A DNA stretch of 32,189 nucleotides from Flavobacteriaceae bacterium (GTDB taxonomy: Bacteria; Bacteroidota; Bacteroidia; Flavobacteriales; Flavobacteriaceae), in the NCBI GenBank assembly GCA_024644745.1, contig JAHEHF010000035.1:1-32189 (forward strand), in the 5' to 3' direction. Of the stretch, positions 15,935-24,382 are shown piece after piece. Every line of letters starts with the position of its first letter. Within the stretch, counting starts at the first letter, position 1. The notes beneath the pieces were generated by a model, which did not search any database, was not told where the DNA came from, and worked only from the letters and a program-made list of their open reading frames with translations. Both the position numbers and the translations under genes were made by a program.

Positions 15935-15942
15935 CAAATATA
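15935..15942 (-). promoter_or_regulatory. -7 box (TATATTTG) abutting the tatD start
   Basis: Minus-strand 15942-15935 reads TATATTTG, an exact TAnnTTTG match, with 4 nt before the tatD ATG (15930). The spacing equals that of glyS and predicts a leaderless tatD-ogt mRNA. No TTG is seen at -33. Confidence 0.5.
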
Positions 15943-16058
15943 CTGGAACACCATTAATAATAACGACCCGAATTTAGATTTTAAAATAATTTGAGAGCAA
16001 TTTCCCATAATTGTCCAAAAGAAGTGAAACATGGCTTTAACATGAAAAAAAAAACATT

Positions 16059-16066
16059 TATTTTTG
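16059..16066 (+). promoter_or_regulatory. Candidate -7 box (TATTTTTG) for the ArsC-like gene
   Basis: TATTTTTG at 16059-16066 matches TAnnTTTG and sits 32 nt before the ATG at 16099. The purine-rich AAGGAAATAA at 16077-16086 could be a weak ribosome-binding site, though it is rather far from the ATG. No -33 TTG is visible. Confidence 0.4.
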
Positions 16067-16098
16067 AAGACCAACGAAGGAAATAAACCGTCCTATAT

Positions 16099-16437
16099 AT
16101 GAAAATTTATCACAATTCCAGATGCAGAAAAAGCAGACAGGGCCTTCAACTTTTACAGGAAGCCGGGGCCAGCCCTGATATTATAGATTATATCAAAAAT
16201 CCGCTGAAGCCAGAAGAAATAAAAGAAATACTGGCAAAACTGGGTATTCCGGCCTTAGACCTGGTGCGAAAAAACGAAGCCATATGGAAAGAAAAGTTTA
16301 AAGGAAAAGAACTCAATGAGGATGAAATCATCAACGCGATGTCTGAATATCCGAAATTGATCGAAAGGCCTATTGTCGTAAAAGGCAATAAAGCAGTCAT
16401 CGGAAGACCTCCGGAAAAAATAAAATTACTTTTTTAA
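16099..16437 (+). CDS. ArsC-family (arsenate reductase/Spx-like) protein
   Basis: A 112-aa thioredoxin-fold protein. Cys9 in HNSRCRKSR (5-13) matches the catalytic Cys of glutaredoxin-dependent arsenate reductases. IDYIKNPLKPEEIKEIL, VRKNEAIWKE, YPKLIERPIV and KAVIGRPPE follow in the family order and include the Arg residues near the arsenate pocket. It is a glutaredoxin-type ArsC in length and motifs, but small ArsC-like proteins (YffB) without arsenic roles share them. There is no ArsR, ArsB or ArsH nearby, so arsenic resistance is not supported by the context. It stands alone between the divergent tatD and the outer-membrane receptor gene. Confidence 0.85.
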   Translation: MKIYHNSRCRKSRQGLQLLQEAGASPDIIDYIKNPLKPEEIKEILAKLGIPALDLVRKNEAIWKEKFKGKELNEDEIINAMSEYPKLIERPIVVKGNKAVIGRPPEKIKLLF

Positions 16438-16525
16438 TGAAATTGTTGATCACAGAAAATACCCCTAAACCACTATTTTTTAAGAATTTTTAATCAGTTA
16501 TTTTTAGCAATTATTCATTTTTCAA

Positions 16526-18958
16526 ATGAAATTAATAAGCATCCTGATCATAGGTCTCCTCTCCTTTAGCTTATTAGGTCAGGAATCTGTTGAACTACAT
16601 AAAGTATTCGGCAACGTTAAAGACGCCGACACTCATTCGCCGTTACAATTTGTTACTGTAACGCTTCAGGATATCAATACCCAGGAATTAACAGGGGACG
16701 TAACCGATAGAGAAGGTTATTTTGAACTTAACGTCCCGGATGGTCAATACTATTGCATTGTTGAATCCTTGTCTTTTCAGCCTTTTATCATTAAAATTCT
16801 GACAGTAAATCAGGAAATGGAAATGGGCATTATCGAATTGGAGCAGCATACAGAAAAACTGAACGAGATAGAATTGGTTGCCCAGTCGAACCTGATGGAC
16901 CGCCAGCATGCCAAAAAAATATACAATGCTTCGAAAGACATATCAAATATCGGGGGCAATGCCGTAACTGTTTTGGAAAACACGCCTTCGGTAAGGATAA
17001 ATGACCAGGGAACAATAACCATTAACGGCAATCCGGCGCTTGTCCTTGTTGATGGCAAACCCTACGGAGGTCAACGCAACAGTGCTGATTTACTCAGTGT
17101 TATACCGGCCAATACCATAAATAAGGTAGAAATTATCCAGCAGTCTGTCAAATATGGAGCTGAAGGTAGTGGTGGTATTTTGAATATCATCCTTAAAAAA
17201 AGGAATGCAGAAGGCTATAATGGTTCTGTTGAAGCTCATGCAGGAAACCCTGATAACGATGGTGCCTCGGCCTTTGTCAATTATAAAACAGATAAGGTCA
17301 ATATGTTCTCTACCCTGAGTTTCAACCATAAAGTAATGATAAAAGATACTGAAATAGAACAGGTTTTTTTAGATGACCGCCAGAGACCTACGGGCAATTT
17401 TGACCAGGAAAGGTCAGATCACAGACAGCGCAATAGCTTTCTGGTCAGTATCGGAAGTGATTTTTATCTGAATGAAAAAAATACCCTGTCATCTTCACTT
17501 CTTTACACAAGTTCCAATAAGAACTATGATTCAGAACTCTTGTTGAACGACTACAGACCCCTTGACGATCTCACCAGGTCTTCAATCAGGGATGTAGATA
17601 ACAATTCAGACGAAGCATTTTTAGAGGCTTATCTGCAGTATACTACCAAATTTAAAAAAGAAGGACACCAGCTCTCAATGGATTTTAATTATGACAATAG
17701 TCTTTCTGATAACAATACGGATATTTTAAATACTGAGACCTATCCGGGGGCAGACACTTCAAATCAACAATACACCAAGGATGAAAGTGTGGATCATTAC
17801 TATTTCAAAATAGACTACGTACTTCCGTTGAAAAATAATGCCAGTTTCGAAGCAGGTCACAAGTCCGGATTCAGAAATTATCAGAACGATTTCAGTTCCA
17901 GCAATTTGAACCCTTCTACTTTACAGTATGAAACGATCAGTGATTTTACAAGCGTCATTGATTATAAAGAGAAGATCTTTGCTTTTTATGCCAATTACAG
18001 CAAAGAATTTGAACGGTTCAATTTTTCGTTTGGATTGCGTTTGGAGATGACAGAAACCGAAATCAGTGAAAAACAGACCGATGAGAATTTTACCAATGAC
18101 TACAACGATATTTTTCCTCAGGCCCTTATCACTTATGAATTTGAGGACCAAAGCTTAATTTCATTGGGATATGTCAAATATATAGACAGGCCGACAATTT
18201 CGGAGCTAAATCCTTTTAACTCCTTTGCGGACGAACGATTCATTTTGACAGGAAACCCTTTTTTACAACCCTATTACACGAATTATTTTTACCTTGAACA
18301 TTATCATGACTTTGAAAAACTGTCGCTTAATTCCATACTTTTCTATTCCAATTCAACAGACAGAATTCTGAATGTTCTGGAAAACACGGGAAATCAAACT
18401 GGTGACGGGTTCGACATTTACAGAAGGTTCCCTATAAATAACGGAACGCTTGATTATGCAGGACTTGAATTGTCACTTACCTATAATCCAATCAAAAAAA
18501 TAAGGCTTTATGGGGTTTTTAGCCCTTATTATGCTGCACTTTCTGAGACCCTGAACAATGCTTATGATTACACGAATTGGGTGTTTTACGGCAATTTTAG
18601 ATTCCTCTACAGGATCACTGACACCTTCAGGTTCAATATTGATTATGTATACCAGACAGCACAAAAAACAGCCATCACCGAATTAAAACCCATCCAATAT
18701 ACCAACGCAACGATAAGTAAAAATTTTTTAGAAGGAAAAGCAACGCTTAGTTTTAAAGTTAATGATGTCTTTCATACCAGAAAGTCTGATTTTTATTCCC
18801 TTGAAGCCAATACCATCACCAACAGGCAATTTATATTTGACACCCAGTACCTTCTGTCATTTTCTTACAGGTTCAACCAAAGCAGCAAGCGAAATTCGCA
18901 TAACAGGTCGAAAGACATCGATAAGGATATTTTTGAAGTTGAAGACGAACTGAAATAA
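16526..18958 (+). CDS. TonB-receptor-like outer-membrane beta-barrel protein (first of a tandem pair)
   Basis: An 810-aa protein with a signal peptide (MKLISILIIGLLSFSLLG), a carboxypeptidase-regulatory-like domain (about 24-105; HKVFGNVKDADTHSPLQFVTVTL), a plug domain (about 125-215) and an outer-membrane barrel of the OMP_b-brl_3 type (about 220-785). The barrel ends in LSFSYRFNQ, followed by a 25-residue charged tail that turns from basic to acidic. The plug contains LVLVDGKPYGG and AEGSGGILNIILKKRN. It has no SusD partner, so it is not a classical glycan-uptake pair. Its substrate is unknown; related proteins are often called TonB-dependent receptors although many lack an obvious TonB box. 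It is a paralogue of the gene at 19335 and is terminated by the hairpin at 18957-18990. Confidence 0.9.
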   Translation: MKLISILIIGLLSFSLLGQESVELHKVFGNVKDADTHSPLQFVTVTLQDINTQELTGDVTDREGYFELNVPDGQYYCIVESLSFQPFIIKILTVNQEMEMGIIELEQHTEKLNEIELVAQSNLMDRQHAKKIYNASKDISNIGGNAVTVLENTPSVRINDQGTITINGNPALVLVDGKPYGGQRNSADLLSVIPANTINKVEIIQQSVKYGAEGSGGILNIILKKRNAEGYNGSVEAHAGNPDNDGASAFVNYKTDKVNMFSTLSFNHKVMIKDTEIEQVFLDDRQRPTGNFDQERSDHRQRNSFLVSIGSDFYLNEKNTLSSSLLYTSSNKNYDSELLLNDYRPLDDLTRSSIRDVDNNSDEAFLEAYLQYTTKFKKEGHQLSMDFNYDNSLSDNNTDILNTETYPGADTSNQQYTKDESVDHYYFKIDYVLPLKNNASFEAGHKSGFRNYQNDFSSSNLNPSTLQYETISDFTSVIDYKEKIFAFYANYSKEFERFNFSFGLRLEMTETEISEKQTDENFTNDYNDIFPQALITYEFEDQSLISLGYVKYIDRPTISELNPFNSFADERFILTGNPFLQPYYTNYFYLEHYHDFEKLSLNSILFYSNSTDRILNVLENTGNQTGDGFDIYRRFPINNGTLDYAGLELSLTYNPIKKIRLYGVFSPYYAALSETLNNAYDYTNWVFYGNFRFLYRITDTFRFNIDYVYQTAQKTAITELKPIQYTNATISKNFLEGKATLSFKVNDVFHTRKSDFYSLEANTITNRQFIFDTQYLLSFSYRFNQSSKRNSHNRSKDIDKDIFEVEDELK

Positions 18959-18990
18959 AAAAAGCTTGTTTTTTTAAACAAGCTTTTTTT
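18957..18990. terminator. Bidirectional terminator shared by two convergent genes
   Basis: Stem AAGCTTGTTT (18962-18971) with AAACAAGCTT (18976-18985) around a TTTT loop, flanked by A-runs on one side and T-runs on the other, so both strands see a U tract. It ends the barrel gene (plus, stop at 18958) and the 54-aa gene (minus, stop at 19002). Confidence 0.9.
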
Positions 18991-19001
18991 ATGATCTATT
19001 C

Positions 19002-19166
19002 TCAGGAAACAGATTTTTTAGCTTCCTTTTTTAATTTTCGGTTTTCCATCAGATTTCCAAACAACCAATATGGCACCACAAAGGTGAGCAAAAAGATCAA
19101 CATCCAAAATCCCATTGTAAAAATGGTTAGAAAAACTAAAAATCCTAAAAATTGACCAATTTCCAT
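19002..19166 (-). CDS. 54-aa membrane peptide, function unknown
   Basis: A small gene below common length cut-offs. The ATG at 19166 gives MEIGQFLGFLVFLTIFTMGF, then WMLIFLLTFVVPYWLFGN, then LMENRKLKKEAKKSVS. It has one or two hydrophobic segments (about 5-37) and a basic C-terminal tail, fitting an inner-membrane peptide with its tail in the cytoplasm. Support comes from outside the ORF. A Bacteroidota promoter (TTG-N19-TATTTTTG at 19226-19197) lies 30 nt upstream, and a bidirectional terminator starts 11 nt after the stop. The overlapping 81-codon frame on the same strand (19018-19263) is less plausible. The role is unknown; toxin peptides, assembly factors and small membrane regulators all look like this. 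Confidence 0.65.
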   Translation of the reverse strand: MEIGQFLGFLVFLTIFTMGFWMLIFLLTFVVPYWLFGNLMENRKLKKEAKKSVS

Positions 19167-19196
19167 ATCCTAATATTATTGTTTTTGAATCCGAGC

Positions 19197-19226
19197 CAAA
19201 AATACTACATATTTTTAAAATGACAA
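19197..19226 (-). promoter_or_regulatory. Textbook Bacteroidota promoter (TTG-N19-TATTTTTG) for the 54-aa gene
   Basis: On the minus strand TTG (19226-19224) is followed after exactly 19 nt by TATTTTTG (19204-19197). Both elements and the spacing match the Bacteroidota -33/-7 consensus. The start would be near 19191, about 25 nt before the ATG at 19166. It is the best promoter in the window. Confidence 0.72.
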
Positions 19227-19334
19227 TTAATTCGCATAGTATTTTACATTTAGGAATTAACAAATCTTTAACAAGGGATAATTTAAACTTAGGATTACCT
19301 TGCGTGTCTTATAAACGACGCTTTAATTAATCAA

Positions 19335-21806
19335 ATGAAAATATCAAATCTTTTCGTTTTTCTAATGCTCATTCCCTTTATAGCTTTTGGACAAAACAGA
19401 CAAAGACCGGGTGGAAATGCAAACCAGCAGAAAGTAATGTTTGAGCTTCGCGGAGAAATCCATGAAAAAGCGGCCAATGTTCCTCTTGAATTTGCAACAA
19501 TTATTGTAAAACAGGTTAAAGGAGACAAGGTTTTTGGCGGAATGACCAATTCAAAAGGGAAATTCTCTTTTGAAGTCCCCGAGGGTCAATATCATATCAG
19601 TTTTGAATTTATTTCTTTTAAAACAATTACCAAAGAAAATGTTTCTGTGAATCAAGACATGGATTTTGGTGAAATATTTCTGGAAGAAGATTCCGAAACC
19701 CTGGATGAAGTTGAATTGATTGCCGAAAAGAGCACCATGGAGGTAAAACTGGATAAAAAGATCTACAATGTCGGAAAAGACATGACTGTTAAAGGTGGTA
19801 CCGCCAGCGACGTTCTGGATAACGTACCTTCCGTAACCGTTGATGCCGATGGTGTTGTGAGTTTAAGGGGCAATGAAAACGTCAGAATCCTGATTAACGG
19901 GAAGCCAAGTGGATTGGTTGGGCTGAATGACACAGAAGCGCTGAGACAGTTCCCAGCTGATGCCATTGCAAAAGTAGAAGTGATTACGAGCCCGTCGGCA
20001 AGATATGATGCGGAGGGCACCGCGGGTATCCTGAACATCATTTTAAGACGGGACAAGTTACAGGGCCTGAACGGTATCGGAACTGTAAACCTGGGTTTTC
20101 CGGAACAATACGGATTTTCAACCAGTGTGAATTACAGGGTGAAAGATGTGAATTTCTTTACGAATATTGGGTATTCAGACAGAGAAGGTCCGGGAAATGC
20201 CCGCTATGAAACCACCTATTTTTCTCCTCAGGCAACTTATCCGTTTACGGACCAGAGAATTGATTACAACCGGGGCGGAAAAAATCTGAATGCGAGTATA
20301 GGTCTGGAATACTACCTTGCCAAGAATACATCTATCACCGGTAGTTTTTTATACAGGGATTCTAAAAGGGACAATTTATCCGAAAATGTGACCGATGCCT
20401 ATGACGATTTTGATGACCTGGTGAATGCTACTTATCGGGAAGAAAGAGAGGAGTCTGAAGGTAATGTATTTCAATACGACCTTAATTTTTTGCACAAATT
20501 CAAAAAAGAGGGACATCAGATAGATCTTGATCTTCAATTTCAGAATAACGACGACATAGAATCCAGTCTTATCACAAATGAGGAGACTTTTCCCTCATCA
20601 ATTGAACTTTTATCTCAAAAGTTCTATTCTGATGAAACTCAAAACAGGTTTTTGATCCAAAGTGATTACGTACTTCCCATAGGAGAAGATCAGCAATTGG
20701 AACTGGGTATAAGAATCAATGGCAACGACCGTGACACGGATTATAAATTTTACGATGAAAACGAACAGGGAGATTTTATAGTGAATGACAGTCTTACCAA
20801 TTTATTCCTCTACGAGGAGTTGATCTCAGCCGTTTATGGACAATACGGGAAGAAATTTGGTAAGTTCTCTATGCTTCTCGGACTCAGACTCGAAGCCACT
20901 GATATAGACATACGATCGATAGGAAAAGAAATTGATTCGGTCAATAACAAGTACTATGTGAATCCTTTTCCGACCGCGAATCTGGTTTATGAATTTAATG
21001 AGAACGAGAACATAACCCTGGGCTATAACAGCCGTATCAGGCGTCCGAGATCCTGGTTTATCAACCCGTTTCCTTCCCAGTCGAGCCAGACAAACATTTT
21101 TCAGGGAAATCCTGATCTTGATCCTTCCATTTCTCATGGTATGGACCTGGGATATTACAGAAGGTGGCAAAAGATTACTTTCAACACTTCTGTCTATTAC
21201 AGCCGTGCCACGGATATTTTTCAGTTCATCAGCTCAGATACAGGTGAAACAACTGAGGCCGGGATTCCCATCATAAGAAGATCTCCCATAAATCTGAACA
21301 CCGAGGATCGATATGGCATGGAATTCTCGGCGAACTATACCCCTAAAAAAAACTGGAGGTTCGGTGCCAGTTTTAATTATTATAATTCTACCATTGACGG
21401 AGAATACGATGGCGTTGACTTCGGCTCAGAATTCAACAGCTGGTTTGCCCGGGGAAGTTCCAAATTGACCCTGCCTGCGAAGATTGACTGGCAAACCACC
21501 TTGATGTTCAGGGGTCCGCGACAGAATTCCCAAACCAAATCTGACCCAATGTTTTCGACCAATATGGCCTTTAGTAAGGATGTTTTAAAGGGAAACGGTA
21601 CTTTGGTTTTCAATGTGGATGACCTTTTTAACAGCAGAAAAAGAGTATCTAATACCCTAACCGAAACTTTTGAACAGGAAAGTTCTTTTCAATGGAGGCA
21701 AAGACAGTTCAGGCTTTCCTTTACCTACAGGTTCAATCAGAAAAAAGGGCGTCAGCGACAGAGGTCTCCAGGCGGTGGCGAAGAGGAAATGAATTTCGGA
21801 TCCTGA
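19335..21806 (+). CDS. TonB-receptor-like outer-membrane beta-barrel protein (second of a tandem pair)
   Basis: An 823-aa protein with a signal peptide (MKISNLFVFLMLIPFIAFG) and a carboxypeptidase-regulatory-like domain (about 36-120; FELRGEIHEKAANVPLEFAT). Its plug contains DVLDNVPSVTVDADGVVSLRG, NVRILINGKPSG and AEGTAGILNIILRR. The OMP_b-brl_3 barrel ends in SFTYRFNQ, and a 21-residue tail follows that turns from basic (KKGRQRQR) to acidic (GEEEM). It is co-linear with the protein at 16526 and clearly paralogous, but diverged. There is no SusD-like gene nearby. The substrate is unknown; metal, peptide or small-molecule uptake are all possible. Its upstream region is shared divergently with the 54-aa gene, and a weak terminator follows at 21859-21882. 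Confidence 0.9.
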   Translation: MKISNLFVFLMLIPFIAFGQNRQRPGGNANQQKVMFELRGEIHEKAANVPLEFATIIVKQVKGDKVFGGMTNSKGKFSFEVPEGQYHISFEFISFKTITKENVSVNQDMDFGEIFLEEDSETLDEVELIAEKSTMEVKLDKKIYNVGKDMTVKGGTASDVLDNVPSVTVDADGVVSLRGNENVRILINGKPSGLVGLNDTEALRQFPADAIAKVEVITSPSARYDAEGTAGILNIILRRDKLQGLNGIGTVNLGFPEQYGFSTSVNYRVKDVNFFTNIGYSDREGPGNARYETTYFSPQATYPFTDQRIDYNRGGKNLNASIGLEYYLAKNTSITGSFLYRDSKRDNLSENVTDAYDDFDDLVNATYREEREESEGNVFQYDLNFLHKFKKEGHQIDLDLQFQNNDDIESSLITNEETFPSSIELLSQKFYSDETQNRFLIQSDYVLPIGEDQQLELGIRINGNDRDTDYKFYDENEQGDFIVNDSLTNLFLYEELISAVYGQYGKKFGKFSMLLGLRLEATDIDIRSIGKEIDSVNNKYYVNPFPTANLVYEFNENENITLGYNSRIRRPRSWFINPFPSQSSQTNIFQGNPDLDPSISHGMDLGYYRRWQKITFNTSVYYSRATDIFQFISSDTGETTEAGIPIIRRSPINLNTEDRYGMEFSANYTPKKNWRFGASFNYYNSTIDGEYDGVDFGSEFNSWFARGSSKLTLPAKIDWQTTLMFRGPRQNSQTKSDPMFSTNMAFSKDVLKGNGTLVFNVDDLFNSRKRVSNTLTETFEQESSFQWRQRQFRLSFTYRFNQKKGRQRQRSPGGGEEEMNFGS

Positions 21807-21858
21807 GTACATCATGAAGTTAAAGAGTCATTGGGATGACACTTTTTTTGGCTAAATT

Positions 21859-21882
21859 AAAGGGATTATACAAACCCTTTTT
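21859..21882 (+). terminator. Probable terminator between the second barrel gene and fumC
   Basis: AAAGGG (21859-21864) pairs with CCCTTT (21875-21880) around a 10-nt loop and runs into TTTTT (21878-21882). The stem is short, so efficiency is uncertain. It lies 53 bp after the stop and 14 bp before the fumC -7 box. Confidence 0.5.
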
Positions 21883-21895
21883 GCCTGCTATTTTG

Positions 21896-21903
21896 TATCT
21901 TTG
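21896..21903 (+). promoter_or_regulatory. Candidate -7 box (TATCTTTG) for fumC
   Basis: TATCTTTG at 21896-21903 matches TAnnTTTG and lies 30 nt before the fumC ATG (21934), right after a probable terminator. A TTG at 21881-21883 is too close (12 nt) to serve as a normal -33 element. Confidence 0.5.
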
Positions 21904-21933
21904 GTAATGATATTTACCACTTAAAATTTACTT

Positions 21934-23334
21934 ATGAAATACAGAATAGAGCACGATACCATTGGTGAAGTAAAAGTGCCCGCAGACAAATTCTGGGGTG
22001 CCCAGACGGAAAGGTCCAGAAATAATTTTAAGATCGGAGCCGAAGCATCCATGCCAAAAGAAATCATTGAAGGATTTGCTTACCTGAAAAAGGCCGCAGC
22101 CTATACAAACCATGATCTTGGGGTGCTCAGTGAAGAAAAAAGAGACGCCATTGCAGGAGTTTGCGATGAAATACTGGAAGGCAAATTAACAGATCAGTTT
22201 CCTTTGGTGATCTGGCAAACAGGCTCCGGAACACAAAGCAACATGAACTGCAACGAGGTTATAGCCAACAAGGCACATGTGAATCAGGGAGGCAACCTGG
22301 AGGAAACAGATCGCTTTATCCATCCAAATGATGATGTAAACAAATCACAATCTTCAAATGATACATTCCCTACAGGAATGCACATTGCCATTTACAAGAA
22401 GATCGTCGAGGTGACAATTCCAGGAGTGGAAAAATTGAGAAATACCTTACATGAAAAGTCCCTGGAATTCACAAATGTTGTAAAAATCGGAAGAACACAT
22501 CTTATGGATGCCACCCCGCTAACCCTGGGTCAGGAATTTTCGGGCTATGTCTCTCAATTGGATCATGGCGTAAAAGCTTTACGAAACACCCTTGAGCACC
22601 TTTCTGAATTGGCCCTGGGTGGTACGGCAGTAGGTACAGGGATCAATACACCTGAAGGATATTCAGAACTCGTCGCCGACTATATTGCTAAGTTCACCAA
22701 CTTGCCCTTTGTTACGGCAAAGAACAAATTCGAAGCCCTTGCGGCCCATGATGCCGTTGTAGAAACCCACGGGGCATTGAAGCAACTGGCTGTGTCGCTG
22801 ATGAAAATTGCCAATGACATCAGAATGCTCGCTTCGGGCCCCAGAAGTGGAATTGGAGAGATCATTATACCTGCCAATGAACCCGGGTCTTCAATCATGC
22901 CGGGCAAAGTGAATCCGACCCAGGCTGAGGCCATGACCATGGTTTGTGCTCAGGTTATGGGAAATGATGTCGCTGTTACGGTTGGAGGAATGAACGGACA
23001 TTATGAACTAAATGTCTTCAAACCCGTTATGGCATCTAATGCCCTTCAATCAGGTCAGTTAATCGGAGATGCCTGTGTGTCTTTTAACGATAACTGTGCC
23101 GTTGGCATTGAACCCAATCATGCAAAAATCAAACAATTGCTGAACAACTCACTGATGCTTGTAACCGCTCTGAATACGAAAATAGGCTATGAAAATTCAG
23201 CGAAAATTGCAAAGACGGCCCATAAAAATGGAACGACACTGAAAGAAGAAGCGGTCAATCTAGGCTTTTTAACCGAAGAAGAATTTGATCTATGGGTCAG
23301 GCCTGAGGATATGGTTGGAAGCTTGAAAGTATAA
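21934..23334 (+). CDS. fumC: Fumarate hydratase class II
   Basis: A 466-aa, oxygen-stable, homotetrameric TCA-cycle enzyme that hydrates fumarate to malate without an Fe-S cluster. Family signatures are [16 protein letters not shown] (94-109), [20 protein letters not shown] (130-149), [18 protein letters not shown] (184-201, catalytic His189) and the superfamily signature [13 protein letters not shown] (318-330) with the catalytic Ser loop. The substrate pattern fits fumarase rather than argininosuccinate lyase, aspartase or adenylosuccinate lyase. The length and start are typical. It appears monocistronic, with a likely own promoter and a structured 3' region (23336-23384) before the guanine deaminase gene. 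Confidence 0.97.
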   Translation: MKYRIEHDTIGEVKVPADKFWGAQTERSRNNFKIGAEASMPKEIIEGFAYLKKAAAYTNHDLGVLSEEKRDAIAGVCDEILEGKLTDQFPLVIWQTGSGTQSNMNCNEVIANKAHVNQGGNLEETDRFIHPNDDVNKSQSSNDTFPTGMHIAIYKKIVEVTIPGVEKLRNTLHEKSLEFTNVVKIGRTHLMDATPLTLGQEFSGYVSQLDHGVKALRNTLEHLSELALGGTAVGTGINTPEGYSELVADYIAKFTNLPFVTAKNKFEALAAHDAVVETHGALKQLAVSLMKIANDIRMLASGPRSGIGEIIIPANEPGSSIMPGKVNPTQAEAMTMVCAQVMGNDVAVTVGGMNGHYELNVFKPVMASNALQSGQLIGDACVSFNDNCAVGIEPNHAKIKQLLNNSLMLVTALNTKIGYENSAKIAKTAHKNGTTLKEEAVNLGFLTEEEFDLWVRPEDMVGSLKV

Positions 23335-23335
23335 A

Positions 23336-23384
23336 AACTGTTTGCGCTCAGACCGGAGTCCTTTTTTATCTCGGTCTTACAGTT
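23336..23384 (+). other. Nested hairpin after fumC
   Basis: Outer arms AACTGT (23336-23341) and ACAGTT (23379-23384) enclose inner arms AGACCG (23350-23355) and CGGTCT (23372-23377), with a T6 run inside the loop. It starts just after the fumC stop. The run lies in the loop and not after the stem, so it may protect the 3' end rather than terminate. Confidence 0.35.
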
Positions 23385-23407
23385 GCATATGAAACACTTG
23401 CTGGTCT

Positions 23408-23953
23408 ATGTGTAATCAATTCAATAAAAAATTTCTGGATGAAGCCTCCAAATGGATGACGAATAAAGAGCATCAGGAAACTCCTGTACATGCTGAATTC
23501 ATGGACAGGGCCATTAAAAATGCGATATCAGGCGTATTGAATAATGATGGAGGCCCTTTTGGTTGCGTCATCATTAAAGAAGGTAAAATAATAGGATCAG
23601 GGAACAACAAAGTAACCTCTACCAATGATCCCACGGCCCATGCCGAAATTATTGCCATCCGGGAGGCCTGTAAAAACCTGAATTCATTTCAACTGGATGA
23701 TTGCATTGTGTACACTAGTTGCGAACCCTGCCCTATGTGTCTGGGTGCCATTTACTGGGCAAGACCTAAAAAAGTATTTTACGGATGCAACAAGGCCGAC
23801 GCGGCCAAAATAGGATTTGACGATGATTTTATTTATAAGGAGTTGAATTTGGATAACAATAAAAGAAGCATTCCATTTGAACAAATAGACAGAAAAAAAG
23901 CATTGGATGCCTTTAAGGCATGGGAAGATAAAGAAGATAAGATAGAGTATTAA
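23408..23953 (+). CDS. guaD: Guanine deaminase (cytidine-deaminase fold)
   Basis: A 181-aa zinc deaminase closest in motif content to Bacillus GuaD, which converts guanine to xanthine. PTAHAEIIAIREACK (75-89) supplies His78 and Glu80. YTSCEPCPMCLGAIYWARP (102-120) supplies zinc ligands Cys108 and Cys111. GFDDDFIYKEL and the C-terminal FKAWEDKEDKIEY (169-181) match the GuaD tail that reaches into the active site and ends in Tyr. tRNA-adenosine deaminase (TadA) shares the core but not this tail. The start is uncertain: Met17 (23456) gives a length closer to the family. The next gene begins 15 bp later, so the two may be co-transcribed. It serves purine salvage or nitrogen recovery. Confidence 0.9.
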   Translation: MCNQFNKKFLDEASKWMTNKEHQETPVHAEFMDRAIKNAISGVLNNDGGPFGCVIIKEGKIIGSGNNKVTSTNDPTAHAEIIAIREACKNLNSFQLDDCIVYTSCEPCPMCLGAIYWARPKKVFYGCNKADAAKIGFDDDFIYKELNLDNNKRSIPFEQIDRKKALDAFKAWEDKEDKIEY

Positions 23954-23968
23954 TTTAAATTCATTATT

Positions 23969-24382
23969 ATGCGTAAAGTTGGTATATGGATTGATCAGAA
24001 AGAAGCTCATATTATTACCTTATCAGAGAGTAAAGTTTATTCAAAAACCATCTATTCAGATATTGATACCAGAATCAGGTTTGATGGTGAGAAAAAACAA
24101 TTTGGAAGGTTTGGTGATCAGTTTTTGGTTGATGAGAAAGGGAAGAAAAATCGAATTGAAGAATATACCCAAAGGTACCTGATGGGTATTTTAAAAGAAC
24201 TGAAAAATGCCGATGAGATCGTGCTGTTCGGGCCGGCACAGACCAAAAGTAAACTGGAGAAGATCATTTTAAAGAATCCAGGTGTGGCACCGAAACTGAA
24301 GGCGGTTAAAATTTCTGATAATATGACGCACAATCAGAAAATAGCCTATGTAAAAGATTTTTACAAAAGCAACTTATCATAA
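23969..24382 (+). CDS. Small protein resembling the bacterial eRF1-domain (baeRF/'host attachment') family
   Basis: A 137-aa protein. The N-terminus RKVGIWIDQKEAHIITL (2-18) and the C-terminal half (IVLFGPAQTKSKLEKII, then VKISDNMTHNQKIAYVKDFY) match a group of short bacterial proteins related to domains of eukaryotic release factor 1 and sometimes labelled translational-machinery or host-attachment proteins. In that group a WIDHxxA opening and a GPAxxK...ILxH...DxxTxxQLxAxxRxF ending are typical. The assignment is by recollected pattern only. A ribosome-related or stress role would be inference. It follows guaD by 15 bp. Its stop overlaps, tail to tail, the stop of the 49-aa ORF on the other strand. 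Confidence 0.8.
   Translation: MRKVGIWIDQKEAHIITLSESKVYSKTIYSDIDTRIRFDGEKKQFGRFGDQFLVDEKGKKNRIEEYTQRYLMGILKELKNADEIVLFGPAQTKSKLEKIILKNPGVAPKLKAVKISDNMTHNQKIAYVKDFYKSNLS

Noticed and set aside
15931-16074. Longer N-terminus for TatD
   Set aside because: Metal-binding HxH should lie at about residue 7-9, as with the ATG at 15930; the extension covers the TATATTTG box.
16099-16437. Arsenic resistance operon
   Set aside because: Only an ArsC-like gene is present; no arsR, arsB, arsH or related gene is adjacent.
19018-19263. 81-codon minus-strand frame overlapping the 54-aa gene
   Set aside because: It is another frame over the same DNA, spans the strong promoter at 19197-19226 and has no plausible protein character; the 54-aa frame fits the promoter and terminator.
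16526-21806. SusC/SusD polysaccharide utilisation locus
   Set aside because: Two receptor-like barrels are present, but there is no SusD homologue, no glycoside hydrolase and no sensor or anti-sigma regulator near them.
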